A stretch of 35,536 bases of DNA from an uncultured Propionibacteriaceae bacterium (GTDB lineage Bacteria > Actinomycetota > Actinomycetes > Propionibacteriales > Propionibacteriaceae): the NCBI GenBank assembly GCA_937965785.1, contig CALCKT010000032.1:1-35536 (forward strand). Direction: 5' to 3'. This document shows, one piece after another, positions 7,509-15,234 of the stretch. Below the pieces are notes generated by a model that was given only the letters and a program-made list of their open reading frames with translations, was not told the origin of the DNA and did no database searches. The translations under genes and the position numbers were made by a program. Each line of letters begins with the position of its first letter. Position 1 is the stretch's first letter.

Positions 7509-8927
7509 GTGGCAGAATTTCGGCTCGTGGAGAGCTTCCGTATCACCCGGGCCCGGCCCGTACCTGGACTCGGAACCGGCAGGTACAGCGAACCGTTGGA
7601 CGTCACGGTGACGAACGGCACGATCACCGCCATCGAACCCACCCGGGGTGCCGGCGACGGCGACTTCGACGCCGACGGTGCGAACCTCATGCCCGGCCTT
7701 TGGGACAACCACACCCATTTCTCCTTGGCCGCGTTGATCAGCCAGTGCACCCGCTTCTCCCACAAGGCAACGCAACCGGAGATTCTCGCAGCAGTCGAGG
7801 ATCACCTGCGGCACCGGCCAACGAGGCTGGTCGGCTACGGTTTCCGCTCGGCAACGTGGCCCACTCCCCCGACCGCAGCCGCTCTGGATGCAATCACCAC
7901 CGTCCCGGTGGCGCTGATGTCCCGCGATCTCCACAGCGTCTGGTGCAACACCCCGGCCCTCGAACAGGCCGGGGCCGCCGGTCATCCGACGGGGTTCCTC
8001 GTGGAGGAGGAGGCCTTCGCCGCCATCCGTCGCATCATGTCCCGGTATTTCGACCTGCTGGAGCACGCCGTGCAGGCGGCCGAGCTGGAGGCCGCCTCCC
8101 GGGGGCTGGTGGGCATCGTGGATTTCTCCTCCGGTTGGGCCGTGGAAGCCTGGCAGCAGCGCGCTGCCTCCCGGCCCATCGGGCTGCGGGTGGAGGCCGC
8201 AACCTATCCCGAGCGGCTCGACGACCTGGTCGCCATGGGGGTCGGAACCGGTGACGTGCTGGCGGAGAACCTGAGGGTCGGGCCGCTCAAGGTCATCGCC
8301 GACGGCTCGATGGGCAGCCGCACCGCCCACTGCATCGTGCCTTACCCCGATCCCCTGCCGGGGTATCCGAACGGCAAACCCAACTACACCCGTCCTGAGC
8401 TGCTCGCATTGTTGAGACGAGCCCGTGAGGCCCGGCTCCGGGCTGCCGTCCACGCCATCGGCGACGCCGCCTGCCACGACGTCCTGGACGCCTTCGAGGT
8501 TTCAGGGGCACGCGGGTCCGTCGAGCACGTGCAGTGTGTCGCTCCCGCCGATCTTCCGCGATTCGCGCGGTTGAAACTGGTTGCGAGCATCCAGCCAGCG
8601 CACCAGCTGGAGGACGTCGGGGTGGTCGACCTGGTCTGGCCCGACGCGAAGGGTCGCGCCTACCCGATGCTCGACCTGCTGCGCGCGGGGGCGAGGCTGG
8701 CCTTCGGTTCCGACGCGCCCGTGGCCTCCCTCGACCCCTGGAAGGCCATCGAGGCGGCCTGTCACCGCCCCTACCGGGCGGACCAGGCGCTCACTCCCCT
8801 GGCCGCCCTGCAGGCCAGCACCCGGACCACGCTCAGCGTCGGGCAGCCCGCCGATCTGGTGCTCACCGCCGGTCCCGGAAAGGTGTTGCTGACGATGCTC
8901 GGCGGTCGGATCACCTTCACTCGTTGA
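7509..8927 (+). CDS. Amidohydrolase family 3 (YtcJ-like) protein
   Basis: 472-residue metal-dependent amidohydrolase of the YtcJ branch, whose members act on amide or formamide bonds; the substrate cannot be predicted. The HxH metal motif is in LWDNHTHF. ADGSMGSRTA is the YtcJ-type signature, HAIGDAA provides a later metal His, and SDAPVASLDPWKAIEAA closes the active site. It lacks the signal peptide found in some relatives and looks cytoplasmic. GTG 7509 is chosen over TTG 7503 because AGGGG lies 6 nt upstream. The stop abuts the stop of the converging yciO-like gene within TGATCA. Confidence 0.85.
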   Translation: MAEFRLVESFRITRARPVPGLGTGRYSEPLDVTVTNGTITAIEPTRGAGDGDFDADGANLMPGLWDNHTHFSLAALISQCTRFSHKATQPEILAAVEDHLRHRPTRLVGYGFRSATWPTPPTAAALDAITTVPVALMSRDLHSVWCNTPALEQAGAAGHPTGFLVEEEAFAAIRRIMSRYFDLLEHAVQAAELEAASRGLVGIVDFSSGWAVEAWQQRAASRPIGLRVEAATYPERLDDLVAMGVGTGDVLAENLRVGPLKVIADGSMGSRTAHCIVPYPDPLPGYPNGKPNYTRPELLALLRRAREARLRAAVHAIGDAACHDVLDAFEVSGARGSVEHVQCVAPADLPRFARLKLVASIQPAHQLEDVGVVDLVWPDAKGRAYPMLDLLRAGARLAFGSDAPVASLDPWKAIEAACHRPYRADQALTPLAALQASTRTTLSVGQPADLVLTAGPGKVLLTMLGGRITFTR

Positions 8928-9548
8928 TCATTCGAAGGGGTCGGGGTCGCCCGCCCCGACCCGAACGACCTCCGGTTCGTCACCGCTGAGATCCACGACG
9001 GTTGTCGGGGTCAACCCGCAGTCACCGGAGTCCAGGACCGCATCCAGTTCGTGGCCGAGCAGCTCCTTGATGGTCCACCCTTCCACGAGTGGCTCGGGGT
9101 GATCCGGAAGCAGCAGGGTGGAGCTGACCAGCGGTGAACCGACCGCGTCGAGGAGGGCGAGGGTGGTGCGGTGATTGGGAATCCGCACGCCGATCGTGCG
9201 TTTCTTCGGGTGCTGCATCATCTTCGGCACCTCGCGGGTGGCTTTCAGGATGAAGGTGTACGGCCCCGGGGTTGCCGCCTTGACCGCGCGGAAAACCCAG
9301 TTGTCCATCTCGACGAAGGCCCCGAGCTGGGCGAACTCGGAGACCACCAGGGTGAAATGGTGCCTGTCCCCCAGCTGCCTGATTCGCCTGATGCGTTCGA
9401 TTCCCGATCCGTTGCCCAGGGCGCAGCCGAGCGCGTAACAGGAATCGGTGGGGTAGGCGATCAGCCCGCCCTCCTCAAGGATCCGCACCATCTGGCTGAG
9501 GGTGCGGGGCTGCGGATTCTCAGGATGCACGTCGTAGTACTGGGCCAC
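8928..9548 (-). CDS. YciO/Sua5/YrdC-family protein (threonylcarbamoyl-AMP synthase-like)
   Basis: 206 residues, the length of E. coli YciO. The single YrdC-type domain shows IAYPTDSCYALGC (nucleotide/substrate loop), RIRQLGDRHHFTLV, PGPYTFILKAT and GVRIPNH. The family makes the threonylcarbamoyl-adenylate precursor of tRNA t6A37. The YciO branch lacks the extra Sua5 domain, and its role in t6A synthesis is less clear than that of TsaC. The GTG start at 9548 has TAAGGT 6 nt upstream, which could serve as a -10 element of a leaderless mRNA or as a weak AAGGTG ribosome site. The usual t6A neighbours (prmC, tsaD) are absent. Confidence 0.87.
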   Translation of the reverse strand: MAQYYDVHPENPQPRTLSQMVRILEEGGLIAYPTDSCYALGCALGNGSGIERIRRIRQLGDRHHFTLVVSEFAQLGAFVEMDNWVFRAVKAATPGPYTFILKATREVPKMMQHPKKRTIGVRIPNHRTTLALLDAVGSPLVSSTLLLPDHPEPLVEGWTIKELLGHELDAVLDSGDCGLTPTTVVDLSGDEPEVVRVGAGDPDPFE

Positions 9549-9653
9549 GGATTCACCTTAACCCGCCGGGCAAGTCTGGGGAACCGTGCTGGTCCCCATC
9601 CGGTCCGTTGTTCCTGGCCGGAGATTCCCATCCGGTGGTGAGGACGCTCCCCG

Positions 9654-10034
9654 TCACCAGGTTCGTTCGGTGGGCACCCTGGCCTCCTGATGCACGGTGA
9701 CGTCCACCATGGGAAGCACCCGGATGGCGGTTCCCTCTACGACGGCGGTTGTGAACGTTGGTGCACGGTCAACCCTCACGGTGAAACCGCTGAGGGACGA
9801 GTTGAAGATGGCCCGTTTCCCGGCCTCCCGGCCATCCTCCACGGATCCTCCCAGAACGGCAGCGGCCCGGGCCGAGTCCTGGGCGGCCGCCATGGCCGTC
9901 GATTCCGCCCACAACAACAACGACCACTGCAACGCGGCCAGCAGCACCAGCATCACGAGCGGCAGCAGCAGGGTGACCTGGACGCTGCCGCTCATGCCTC
10001 GTTGTTTCCGGCAAGGGCCTGAGGATTCAGCCAT
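9654..10034 (-). CDS. TadE-like pseudopilin / pilus assembly protein
   Basis: 126-residue protein with one N-terminal membrane helix (VTLLLPLVMLVLLAALQWSLLLW) preceded by a short basic stretch, then AESTAMAAAQDSARAAAVLGG, the TadE-type layout. TadE-like proteins are minor pseudopilins of Flp/Tad pili, anchored in the membrane with an exported C-terminus. The ATG at 10034 overlaps the upstream gene's TGA by 8 nt (ATGGCTGA), so the pair is co-translated; a second start at MSGSVQ is also possible. The tad ATPase, TadB/TadC platform proteins and Flp pilin are not adjacent. Confidence 0.75.
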   Translation of the reverse strand: MAESSGPCRKQRGMSGSVQVTLLLPLVMLVLLAALQWSLLLWAESTAMAAAQDSARAAAVLGGSVEDGREAGKRAIFNSSLSGFTVRVDRAPTFTTAVVEGTAIRVLPMVDVTVHQEARVPTERTW

Positions 10035-10458
10035 TCCGGCTCCGGTAGGTGTCGACGGGTGATGTTCCCTCCCCCGTAAGTGACCTGCTGGCCGGGAAAC
10101 CGGGCATGGAGACCGGGAACACCGCCCGGCAGGTGAGCCGCACCGTCACGGACGCGACCGTTCCCATCGGGGCCGCCAGGCCTCTGGCGTCCACGCTCAC
10201 CTGAGCATCGGTGCAGGTGATCCGGGAGTTGCCCAGCTCGGTCACGGCGGCATCCAGTGCCGCTCGTTCGGCCGATGCCTGTGAACGTTCCAACGAGGCC
10301 GCACGCGCCGCTCGTGTGGCGGCGGCGGTGACGGCCTGCTGCGCGAGGGCATGCCCGGCCATCACGATCACCAAACCGACGAACAGCATCGCCACGGGCA
10401 GCACCAACGCCGCCTCCACTGCCACGGAACTTCCTCGTTCCGATGCTCTGGGGATCAT
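10027..10458 (-). CDS. TadE-family pseudopilin-like protein
   Basis: 143-residue protein with the TadE pattern: ERGSSVAVEAALVLPVAMLF, containing the Glu found after the cleavage site of type IV-like pilins, then a single hydrophobic helix and QQAVTAAATRAARAAS. Two Cys in the C-terminal half (TCTDAQ and RLTCRAVF) could form a disulfide outside the cell. Start choice: ATG 10464 directly abuts GGAAGG, whereas ATG 10458 sits 6 nt after it, so 10458 is preferred. It is first of a two-gene operon with the next TadE-like gene and diverges from pfp. Confidence 0.78.
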   Translation of the reverse strand: MIPRASERGSSVAVEAALVLPVAMLFVGLVIVMAGHALAQQAVTAAATRAARAASLERSQASAERAALDAAVTELGNSRITCTDAQVSVDARGLAAPMGTVASVTVRLTCRAVFPVSMPGFPASRSLTGEGTSPVDTYRSRNG

Positions 10459-10552
10459 CTGCATCCTTCCGGATCACCGTCAAACCATCCTGCCACTCAA
10501 AGAGCATGGACGGCTAGGCTAGGCATCAGAATCAATCCTGAAAGGAATGCTC

Positions 10553-11773
10553 ATGGTCAAGAAGGTAGCCATTCTCACGGCCGGCGGTTTCGCGCCGTGT
10601 CTGTCCTCGGCCATTGGTGGTCTCGTCCAGCGGTATACCGAGGTGGCTCCCGAGGTGGAGATCATCGCATACAAGCATGGCTACCAGGGGCTTCTGCAGG
10701 GTGATTACTTCGTCGTCGACGAGGCCGTCCGAGCAAAAGCGCACCTGCTGCACACGTTCGGCGGTTCCCCCATCGGAAACTCCCGGGTCAAGCTCACCAA
10801 CGTCAAGGATCTCGTCAAACGCGGACTGGTTGCCGAGGGTGCCGATCCGCTCAAGGTCGCAGCCGACCGTCTCGTCGCGGACGGCGTGGATGTCCTCCAC
10901 ACCATCGGCGGCGATGACACCAACACCACGGCCGCCGATCTGGCCGCTTTCCTCGCCACCAACGACTACCCGTTGACCGTGGTCGGCCTGCCCAAGACCA
11001 TCGACAACGACGTGATCCCGGTCCGTCAGTCGCTTGGTGCCTGGACCGCCGCGGAGCAGGGAGCGATCTTCGCCAAGAACATCGTCGCCGAGCACAACTC
11101 GGGTTCCCGGATGCTCATCGTGCACGAGGTCATGGGACGCCACTGCGGCTGGCTGACCGCAGCCACCGCCGTCGAGTACCGCAAGTGGCTGGACACTCAG
11201 GAATGGCTGCCCGGGATCGGTTTGTGCCGTGAGGCGTGGGACATCCACGCCGTTTACGTGCCCGAGGCGGTCATCGACATCACCGCCGAGGCCGAACGCC
11301 TCAACAAGGTGATGGACGAGGTGGGCAATGTCACCATCTTCCTCTCGGAGGGCGCGGGCCTGGAGTCCATCGTCGCGGAGATGGAAGCTGCGGGCGAAGA
11401 TGTGCCGCGCGACCCCTTCGGTCACGTGAAACTCGACAAGGTGAACCCCGGGAAGTGGTTCGGGGACAAGTTCGCGGAGAAACTGGGGGCCGAGAAGGTG
11501 ATGATCCAGAAGTCGGGTTACTTCTCCCGGTCGGCCGCTGCCAATGAGGCGGACCTGGCGCTCATCAAGCGGTGCACCGATCTGGCGGTCGACTGCGCTC
11601 TCGCGGGCAGGTCCGGCGTCATCGGCCAGGACGAGGAGAACAACGACGAGCTGACGGCGATCGCCTTCGAACGCATCAAGGGCGGTAAGCCGTTCGACAT
11701 CACCCTGCCCTGGTTCACCGAGCTGGTGGCCGCCATCGGTCAGCCCGCACCGGTGGCCGCCGCAACCCACTGA
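10553..11773 (+). CDS. pfp: Pyrophosphate-dependent 6-phosphofructokinase
   Basis: 406-residue phosphofructokinase that reversibly phosphorylates fructose 6-phosphate using PPi, in glycolysis/gluconeogenesis. Two residues mark PPi use: Asp122 in IGGDDTNTTA, where ATP enzymes have Gly, and Lys148 in GLPKTIDNDV, where ATP enzymes have GTIDND. The catalytic TIDND Asp and MGRHCGWLT are present. The size and sequence fit the well-known PPi-PFK of Propionibacterium. Two in-frame ATGs exist: 10547 directly follows GAAAGGA, while 10553 (MVKKVAIL) has it at proper spacing, so 10553 is used. Its stop abuts the converging brkB-like gene at TGATCA. Confidence 0.95.
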   Translation: MVKKVAILTAGGFAPCLSSAIGGLVQRYTEVAPEVEIIAYKHGYQGLLQGDYFVVDEAVRAKAHLLHTFGGSPIGNSRVKLTNVKDLVKRGLVAEGADPLKVAADRLVADGVDVLHTIGGDDTNTTAADLAAFLATNDYPLTVVGLPKTIDNDVIPVRQSLGAWTAAEQGAIFAKNIVAEHNSGSRMLIVHEVMGRHCGWLTAATAVEYRKWLDTQEWLPGIGLCREAWDIHAVYVPEAVIDITAEAERLNKVMDEVGNVTIFLSEGAGLESIVAEMEAAGEDVPRDPFGHVKLDKVNPGKWFGDKFAEKLGAEKVMIQKSGYFSRSAAANEADLALIKRCTDLAVDCALAGRSGVIGQDEENNDELTAIAFERIKGGKPFDITLPWFTELVAAIGQPAPVAAATH

Positions 11774-12811
11774 TCAGTCGCGATGGCGGTACCTAGTGAG
11801 CAGGGCCGCCATCGCAGCCCCGATGCCGAGACCGGTTATCGTGCCCATCCCGTAACCGATCCTCGTTCCGGCCCGGACCCCCTGCGCTGCCACATCGACC
11901 GGTATCGCAGGGGTCGGGTCGGGTGGTTCCCCAGCTTCCTGGTTCGTGGTTTTCGGGTTTTGCGGGTCGACCATTGGCCGATCGACCCCGGTTCTCTCCC
12001 CAGCCCATGCTGCGCAGAACAGCAGGATGCTCGACAGGAGGTTGAACAAGATCATGATCACGATCACGGGCCCGAAAACCACGGCAGCGGGATTGGAAGT
12101 GAAAATACCGAGCAGCGCTCCCGCGAACTGTTGCAGCAGAGCAACCAGAGCTGCACCCACCGTGGAGGGCAGCAACCAGCTGTGGGGGCGGATCCGAGTC
12201 CTCGGGAGGGTGCAGAAGAGGAAGGCGAGCAGTAGCCAGCTCACCAGGAGGGTGAGGAGCAGGTGAATCAGCCAGCCGATCACCCCTGCTGAACCAATCC
12301 AGGACATCCCGATGACGGCGATTCCTGATGGGAGCAGCAGGCAGGCGAACAAGCCGAGAAGCACCAGCAGGTTTCCGCCCAGTTCCTTGAGGAACCCCCG
12401 GATGCCTTTTTCCTTTTCGATTTCCTGCTCATCGGTTTGCAGCATCCGGCAAAACCCAATCCGCAGATTCCCGACCCAGTTCGAGCCCGAGTAGGCAGCG
12501 GCAATCAAGGCGGTGCCGGCCAGACCATACCAGTTCGCTATCGCGTTTTTCAGTACATCGACTGCTTTCTCGGCGAGGTCCGTGCTGCCAAGAGCATCCA
12601 CGATTCCGTCAGACAGAAGATGGAACCATTCAGGACGCAACACCGCCAAGGTGAATCCGGCCGCGGCCCCTGCCAGCATCAGCAACGGCACCAGGGTCAG
12701 AACCGAGAAGTAGGTGATTGCGGCAGCATGCTGTGGACCATGGCACCGCTTGTAGCGTTCAGTGACGGTGGTGAAATGTTTGACTGCTGGGTGTTCGAGA
12801 AGTTTTTTCAC
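11774..12811 (-). CDS. YihY/BrkB-family inner membrane protein
   Basis: 345-residue polytopic membrane protein of the YihY/BrkB (UPF0761) family, about six core helices. It shows HAAAITYFSVLTLVPLLMLA near the N-terminus and YSGSNWVGNLRIGF mid-protein. After the core comes a Pro/Thr-rich linker (about residues 275-315) and an extra glycine-zipper helix (GYGMGTITGLGIGAAMAALL) at the C-terminus. Although once called ribonuclease BN, the family has no proven nuclease activity and its transport role is unsettled. The GTG start overlaps the stop of the upstream MerR gene (GTGA), indicating co-translation. Confidence 0.88.
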   Translation of the reverse strand: MKKLLEHPAVKHFTTVTERYKRCHGPQHAAAITYFSVLTLVPLLMLAGAAAGFTLAVLRPEWFHLLSDGIVDALGSTDLAEKAVDVLKNAIANWYGLAGTALIAAAYSGSNWVGNLRIGFCRMLQTDEQEIEKEKGIRGFLKELGGNLLVLLGLFACLLLPSGIAVIGMSWIGSAGVIGWLIHLLLTLLVSWLLLAFLFCTLPRTRIRPHSWLLPSTVGAALVALLQQFAGALLGIFTSNPAAVVFGPVIVIMILFNLLSSILLFCAAWAGERTGVDRPMVDPQNPKTTNQEAGEPPDPTPAIPVDVAAQGVRAGTRIGYGMGTITGLGIGAAMAALLTRYRHRD

Positions 12812-13368
12812 CCGGTCTTGGCCCTCCTGCGGGATTCGAGCTCGTTTTCCGGGTGCGGGCTCTGCTGCGCGATCCGTTCGCTCGGGAGGTCGCCGAGGGT
12901 CCCCTCGATTTCCTGCCAGACGCTGGAAACGGAAATCAGGAACATGCCCTGCCCGCCCTTGGTGAGGTCGAACAGTTCATTGGCGGTCGTGCACTCATAG
13001 ACGCTGAACCCGTCGCTGACCAGCGTCAGTTCGGTCAGGTCCTCGACCCCGCGGGCCCGCAGATGATCGATCGCGATCCGGATCTGCTGCAGTGAGATCC
13101 CGACGTCCAGGAATCGTTTCACGACCCGCAGCAGCAGGATGTCGCGGAAGGAGTAGAGGCGCTGCGACCCCGATCCCGTGGCTCCCCGGATCTCCGGCAC
13201 GACCAGCCCCGTCCGGGCCCAGTAGTCGAGTTGCCGATAGGTGATGCCGGCCACCTTGTGGGCCACGGGGCCACGGAACCCCAGGTCCTTGGAGACGGGG
13301 GTGAAGTCACCGTCGAACAGCGCGTCCTGCTGCGGTGTCTCATCCATATGCCTGATGCCATCAGCCAC
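12808..13368 (-). CDS. MerR-family transcriptional regulator (Rv1830-like)
   Basis: About 186 residues. The MerR DNA-binding domain includes AGITYRQLDYWARTGLVVP and SGSQRLYSFRDILLLRVVKR, followed by LDVGISLQQIRIAIDHLR. It closely resembles M. tuberculosis Rv1830 and keeps the same place next to a bifunctional nuclease gene. The C-terminal part has no cysteine cluster for metal sensing. The start is uncertain: GTG 13368 has AGGGG 8 nt upstream and gives a family-like length; ATG 13347 is an alternative, and the frame stays open to 13413. It is coupled to the brkB-like gene by a GTGA overlap. Confidence 0.88.
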   Translation of the reverse strand: MADGIRHMDETPQQDALFDGDFTPVSKDLGFRGPVAHKVAGITYRQLDYWARTGLVVPEIRGATGSGSQRLYSFRDILLLRVVKRFLDVGISLQQIRIAIDHLRARGVEDLTELTLVSDGFSVYECTTANELFDLTKGGQGMFLISVSSVWQEIEGTLGDLPSERIAQQSPHPENELESRRRAKTG

Positions 13369-13481
13369 TGTGTCAGCCCCTAAGTTCTCCCGGCCGCTGG
13401 TTCTGCGGCACAACTGACGCTAACCGCCGGGTGCCCCGGTCGTGGACGACACGCCCACAGGTACCGTTGTAGATTCTAAAC

Positions 13482-13504
13482 CCTCCAGCAAGGCTTCAGG
13501 GTTG
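13482..13504 (-). terminator. Possible weak hairpin between the nuclease and second MerR genes
   Basis: CCCT..AGC/GCT..AGGG forms an imperfect hairpin followed on the minus strand by TTTAGAATCT. It could attenuate readthrough from the bifunctional nuclease gene into the second MerR gene. The stem is short and mismatched, so support is weak. Confidence 0.25.
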
Positions 13505-13536
13505 TTCCCGTCCCTCACACGGGGTGCGGGATCCCC

Positions 13537-13989
13537 TCAGAAATCCTCCGGCTGGACCTGGTCCAGAAACTCCCGGAACTTCTCGACCTCGTCCACGTGA
13601 GCGATCTCGTCGGAGATCCCGACCTCGTCCAGGAGCTCTGCCGGGCAGTGGATGGGCCATCCCCGCCGGATCGCGAGGGCCACGACATCGCTGGGCCTGG
13701 CGTCGAAAGTCGAATCCCCCACCGTTATCTCCGCGTAGAACACACCATCCTCCACGGACTTGATCTTCAGCTGCGGCCGGGACTCCCCCGCCAGTTGCGC
13801 GATGACCTCCGCCAGGAGGTCCTGGGTGAGTGGCCTGGCGAACTGTTCCTTCTCCAGTGCGACGGCGATGGCGGCGGCGTCGACGGCGGAGATCCAGATC
13901 GGCAACAGGCGTTCCCCATCGTTCTCGCGCAGCAGGAGGACCGGGCCTTCATCGCCCACCTGTATTCCAACCACACACAACTCAACCAT
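13537..13989 (-). CDS. Bifunctional nuclease family protein (BFN/DUF151)
   Basis: 150-residue single BFN domain protein. It shows GPVLLLRENDGERLLPIWIS, AIAVALEKEQFARPLTQDLL and ARPSDVVALAIRRGWPI, the last being the core DUF151 motif, and ends DEVEKFREFLDQVQPEDF as in its mycobacterial homologue Rv1829. DNase and RNase activity was reported for a plant member; the bacterial role is unknown. ATG 13989 is preferred over GTG 13995 because TAGGCT (13996-14001) sits 6 nt before it and would overlap no codon. The gene lies between two MerR genes, exactly as in Rv1828-Rv1830. Confidence 0.92.
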   Translation of the reverse strand: MVELCVVGIQVGDEGPVLLLRENDGERLLPIWISAVDAAAIAVALEKEQFARPLTQDLLAEVIAQLAGESRPQLKIKSVEDGVFYAEITVGDSTFDARPSDVVALAIRRGWPIHCPAELLDEVGISDEIAHVDEVEKFREFLDQVQPEDF

Positions 13990-14011
13990 GTTCACAGCCT
14001 ACGAGACCGTG

Positions 14012-14704
14012 TCAACCGAACAGTTGCGAGAACATCAAGCCGCTGTGTGCGTGCAGCACCAGGCGGTAAACCTCGCGGAGAACCTCCTTCGGAACCCCTT
14101 GGCGACCTTGGTACTGGCTGATGGCCTGTTCCACCAGCGCGGCCTCCAGGGAGGCCGACTGCTGGAGCACCCTCATCTGCCTGGGCTCGACCCCGTAGTC
14201 ACCAAGGCGTTTCGCCGCCACCGCCAGGGCAAGCATCTCCCTGCCGTACCGTTGGGTGCCTTTCCGGTGCGAGATCACCTTCAGGCGCTCCAACTCGATC
14301 AGGGCGGCCTCCCCCAGCCCGGACTCCGAAAGAAGTTCCCTGCGCGTGAAGAGCTGGCGCTGGTTTCCCGGCTGTCTGGGTTGTCTCCGTGACGGTTCCG
14401 GGTTCTGGGGTGTCGTTGGCACGGTGGCATCCGGGGTCTCGGGAAGCACCTCTCCCCGGTCCATGGCGGCGAGCTCTTCGCGGATCACCTTGAGCGGAAG
14501 GTATCTGTCACGTTGGGCACGCAACACGAAGAGCAGCCGCTCCACGTCAGCCGGGTAGAAGCGCCGGTAACCGGAGGGATGGTCCCGTTCCGGGGAAATC
14601 AGCCCCTCGTTCTCCAGATACCTGACCTTTGAGACCGAGATGTCGGGAAATTCGCCCCGGATCGATTCCAGAACCTGACCGATCGTGCGCGGCGCGGCCG
14701 GCAT
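14012..14704 (-). CDS. MerR-family regulator, FtsR-like (Rv1828-type)
   Basis: 230-residue regulator with an N-terminal MerR winged helix (IGQVLESIRGEFPDISVSKV, then RYLENEGLISPERDHPSGYR), a proline/arginine-rich linker at about 95-120, and a second winged-helix-like domain with LFTRRELLSESGLGEA. This is the Rv1828 architecture; the Corynebacterium homologue FtsR is known to activate ftsZ expression. The gene follows the FHA protein, its ATG overlapping that gene's stop (TGATG), so it is translationally coupled. A role in controlling cell division is inferred from the family. Confidence 0.9.
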   Translation of the reverse strand: MPAAPRTIGQVLESIRGEFPDISVSKVRYLENEGLISPERDHPSGYRRFYPADVERLLFVLRAQRDRYLPLKVIREELAAMDRGEVLPETPDATVPTTPQNPEPSRRQPRQPGNQRQLFTRRELLSESGLGEAALIELERLKVISHRKGTQRYGREMLALAVAAKRLGDYGVEPRQMRVLQQSASLEAALVEQAISQYQGRQGVPKEVLREVYRLVLHAHSGLMFSQLFG

Positions 14705-15153
14705 CAGCTCCGCCCGGCCTCGCTCAACAGGATCGTCGCCCGGTATTTTCCGATCTGGATCTCATCACCGTGCCGCAGCTGGGCACGACCATCGATCAAG
14801 ACCCTGTTGACATAGGTGCCGTTGAGGCTTCCCAGGTCCTCGAGGGTCAGCTGGCCGTCCGCGCGCACCAGCTTCGCGTGGTGACGGGAAACCGTGACGT
14901 CGTCCAGGAAGATGTCGGACTCGGGGTGCCGTCCGAGAGTGGTCACGTCGGAGTCGATCAGGAACTGCGACTCCTTCACCCCGCCCCGAGTGACGATCAT
15001 CAACGCGTTGCCGGGAGCCAGATCTGCCGCATCGGCTGACAGACTCCCCCCCATGGCGGACAGATGCTCGTCCGTGAGAGCCGCGAGAACGCTCGTGGTG
15101 TCGTTCTTCGAATCCTTGAGATCCCCCTGGCGGTGGTTCCTGACCCCCGTCAT
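14704..15153 (-). CDS. garA: GarA/OdhI-type FHA domain protein
   Basis: 149-residue phosphopeptide-binding protein. The N-terminal tail carries DTTSVL (Thr19, Thr20), matching the phosphorylation motif of GarA/OdhI that is targeted by PknG and PknB. The FHA domain follows, with LGRHPESDIFLDDVTVSRHH and DLGSLNGTYVNRVLIDG. In Mycobacterium and Corynebacterium the unphosphorylated protein inhibits 2-oxoglutarate dehydrogenase and tunes glutamate metabolism; phosphorylation closes the FHA domain on its own tail. The start at ATG 15153 has AAAGGGGG 6 nt upstream; longer starts to 15213 lack one. No gcvH gene lies upstream, unlike in M. tuberculosis. Confidence 0.92.
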   Translation of the reverse strand: MTGVRNHRQGDLKDSKNDTTSVLAALTDEHLSAMGGSLSADAADLAPGNALMIVTRGGVKESQFLIDSDVTTLGRHPESDIFLDDVTVSRHHAKLVRADGQLTLEDLGSLNGTYVNRVLIDGRAQLRHGDEIQIGKYRATILLSEAGRS

Positions 15154-15234
15154 CGGTGGCCCCCTTTCCATGCTGATCGCCATCCAAGCTGCCCCAAGCC
15201 TATCGAGGGACATCGGATTGACAAGCCTGCCATG

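Noticed and set aside
9577..9596. Hairpin-like GGGGAACC...TGGTCCCC between the TadE-like and yciO-like genes
   Set aside because: The stem has mismatches and no T-tract, and is too weak to call a terminator.
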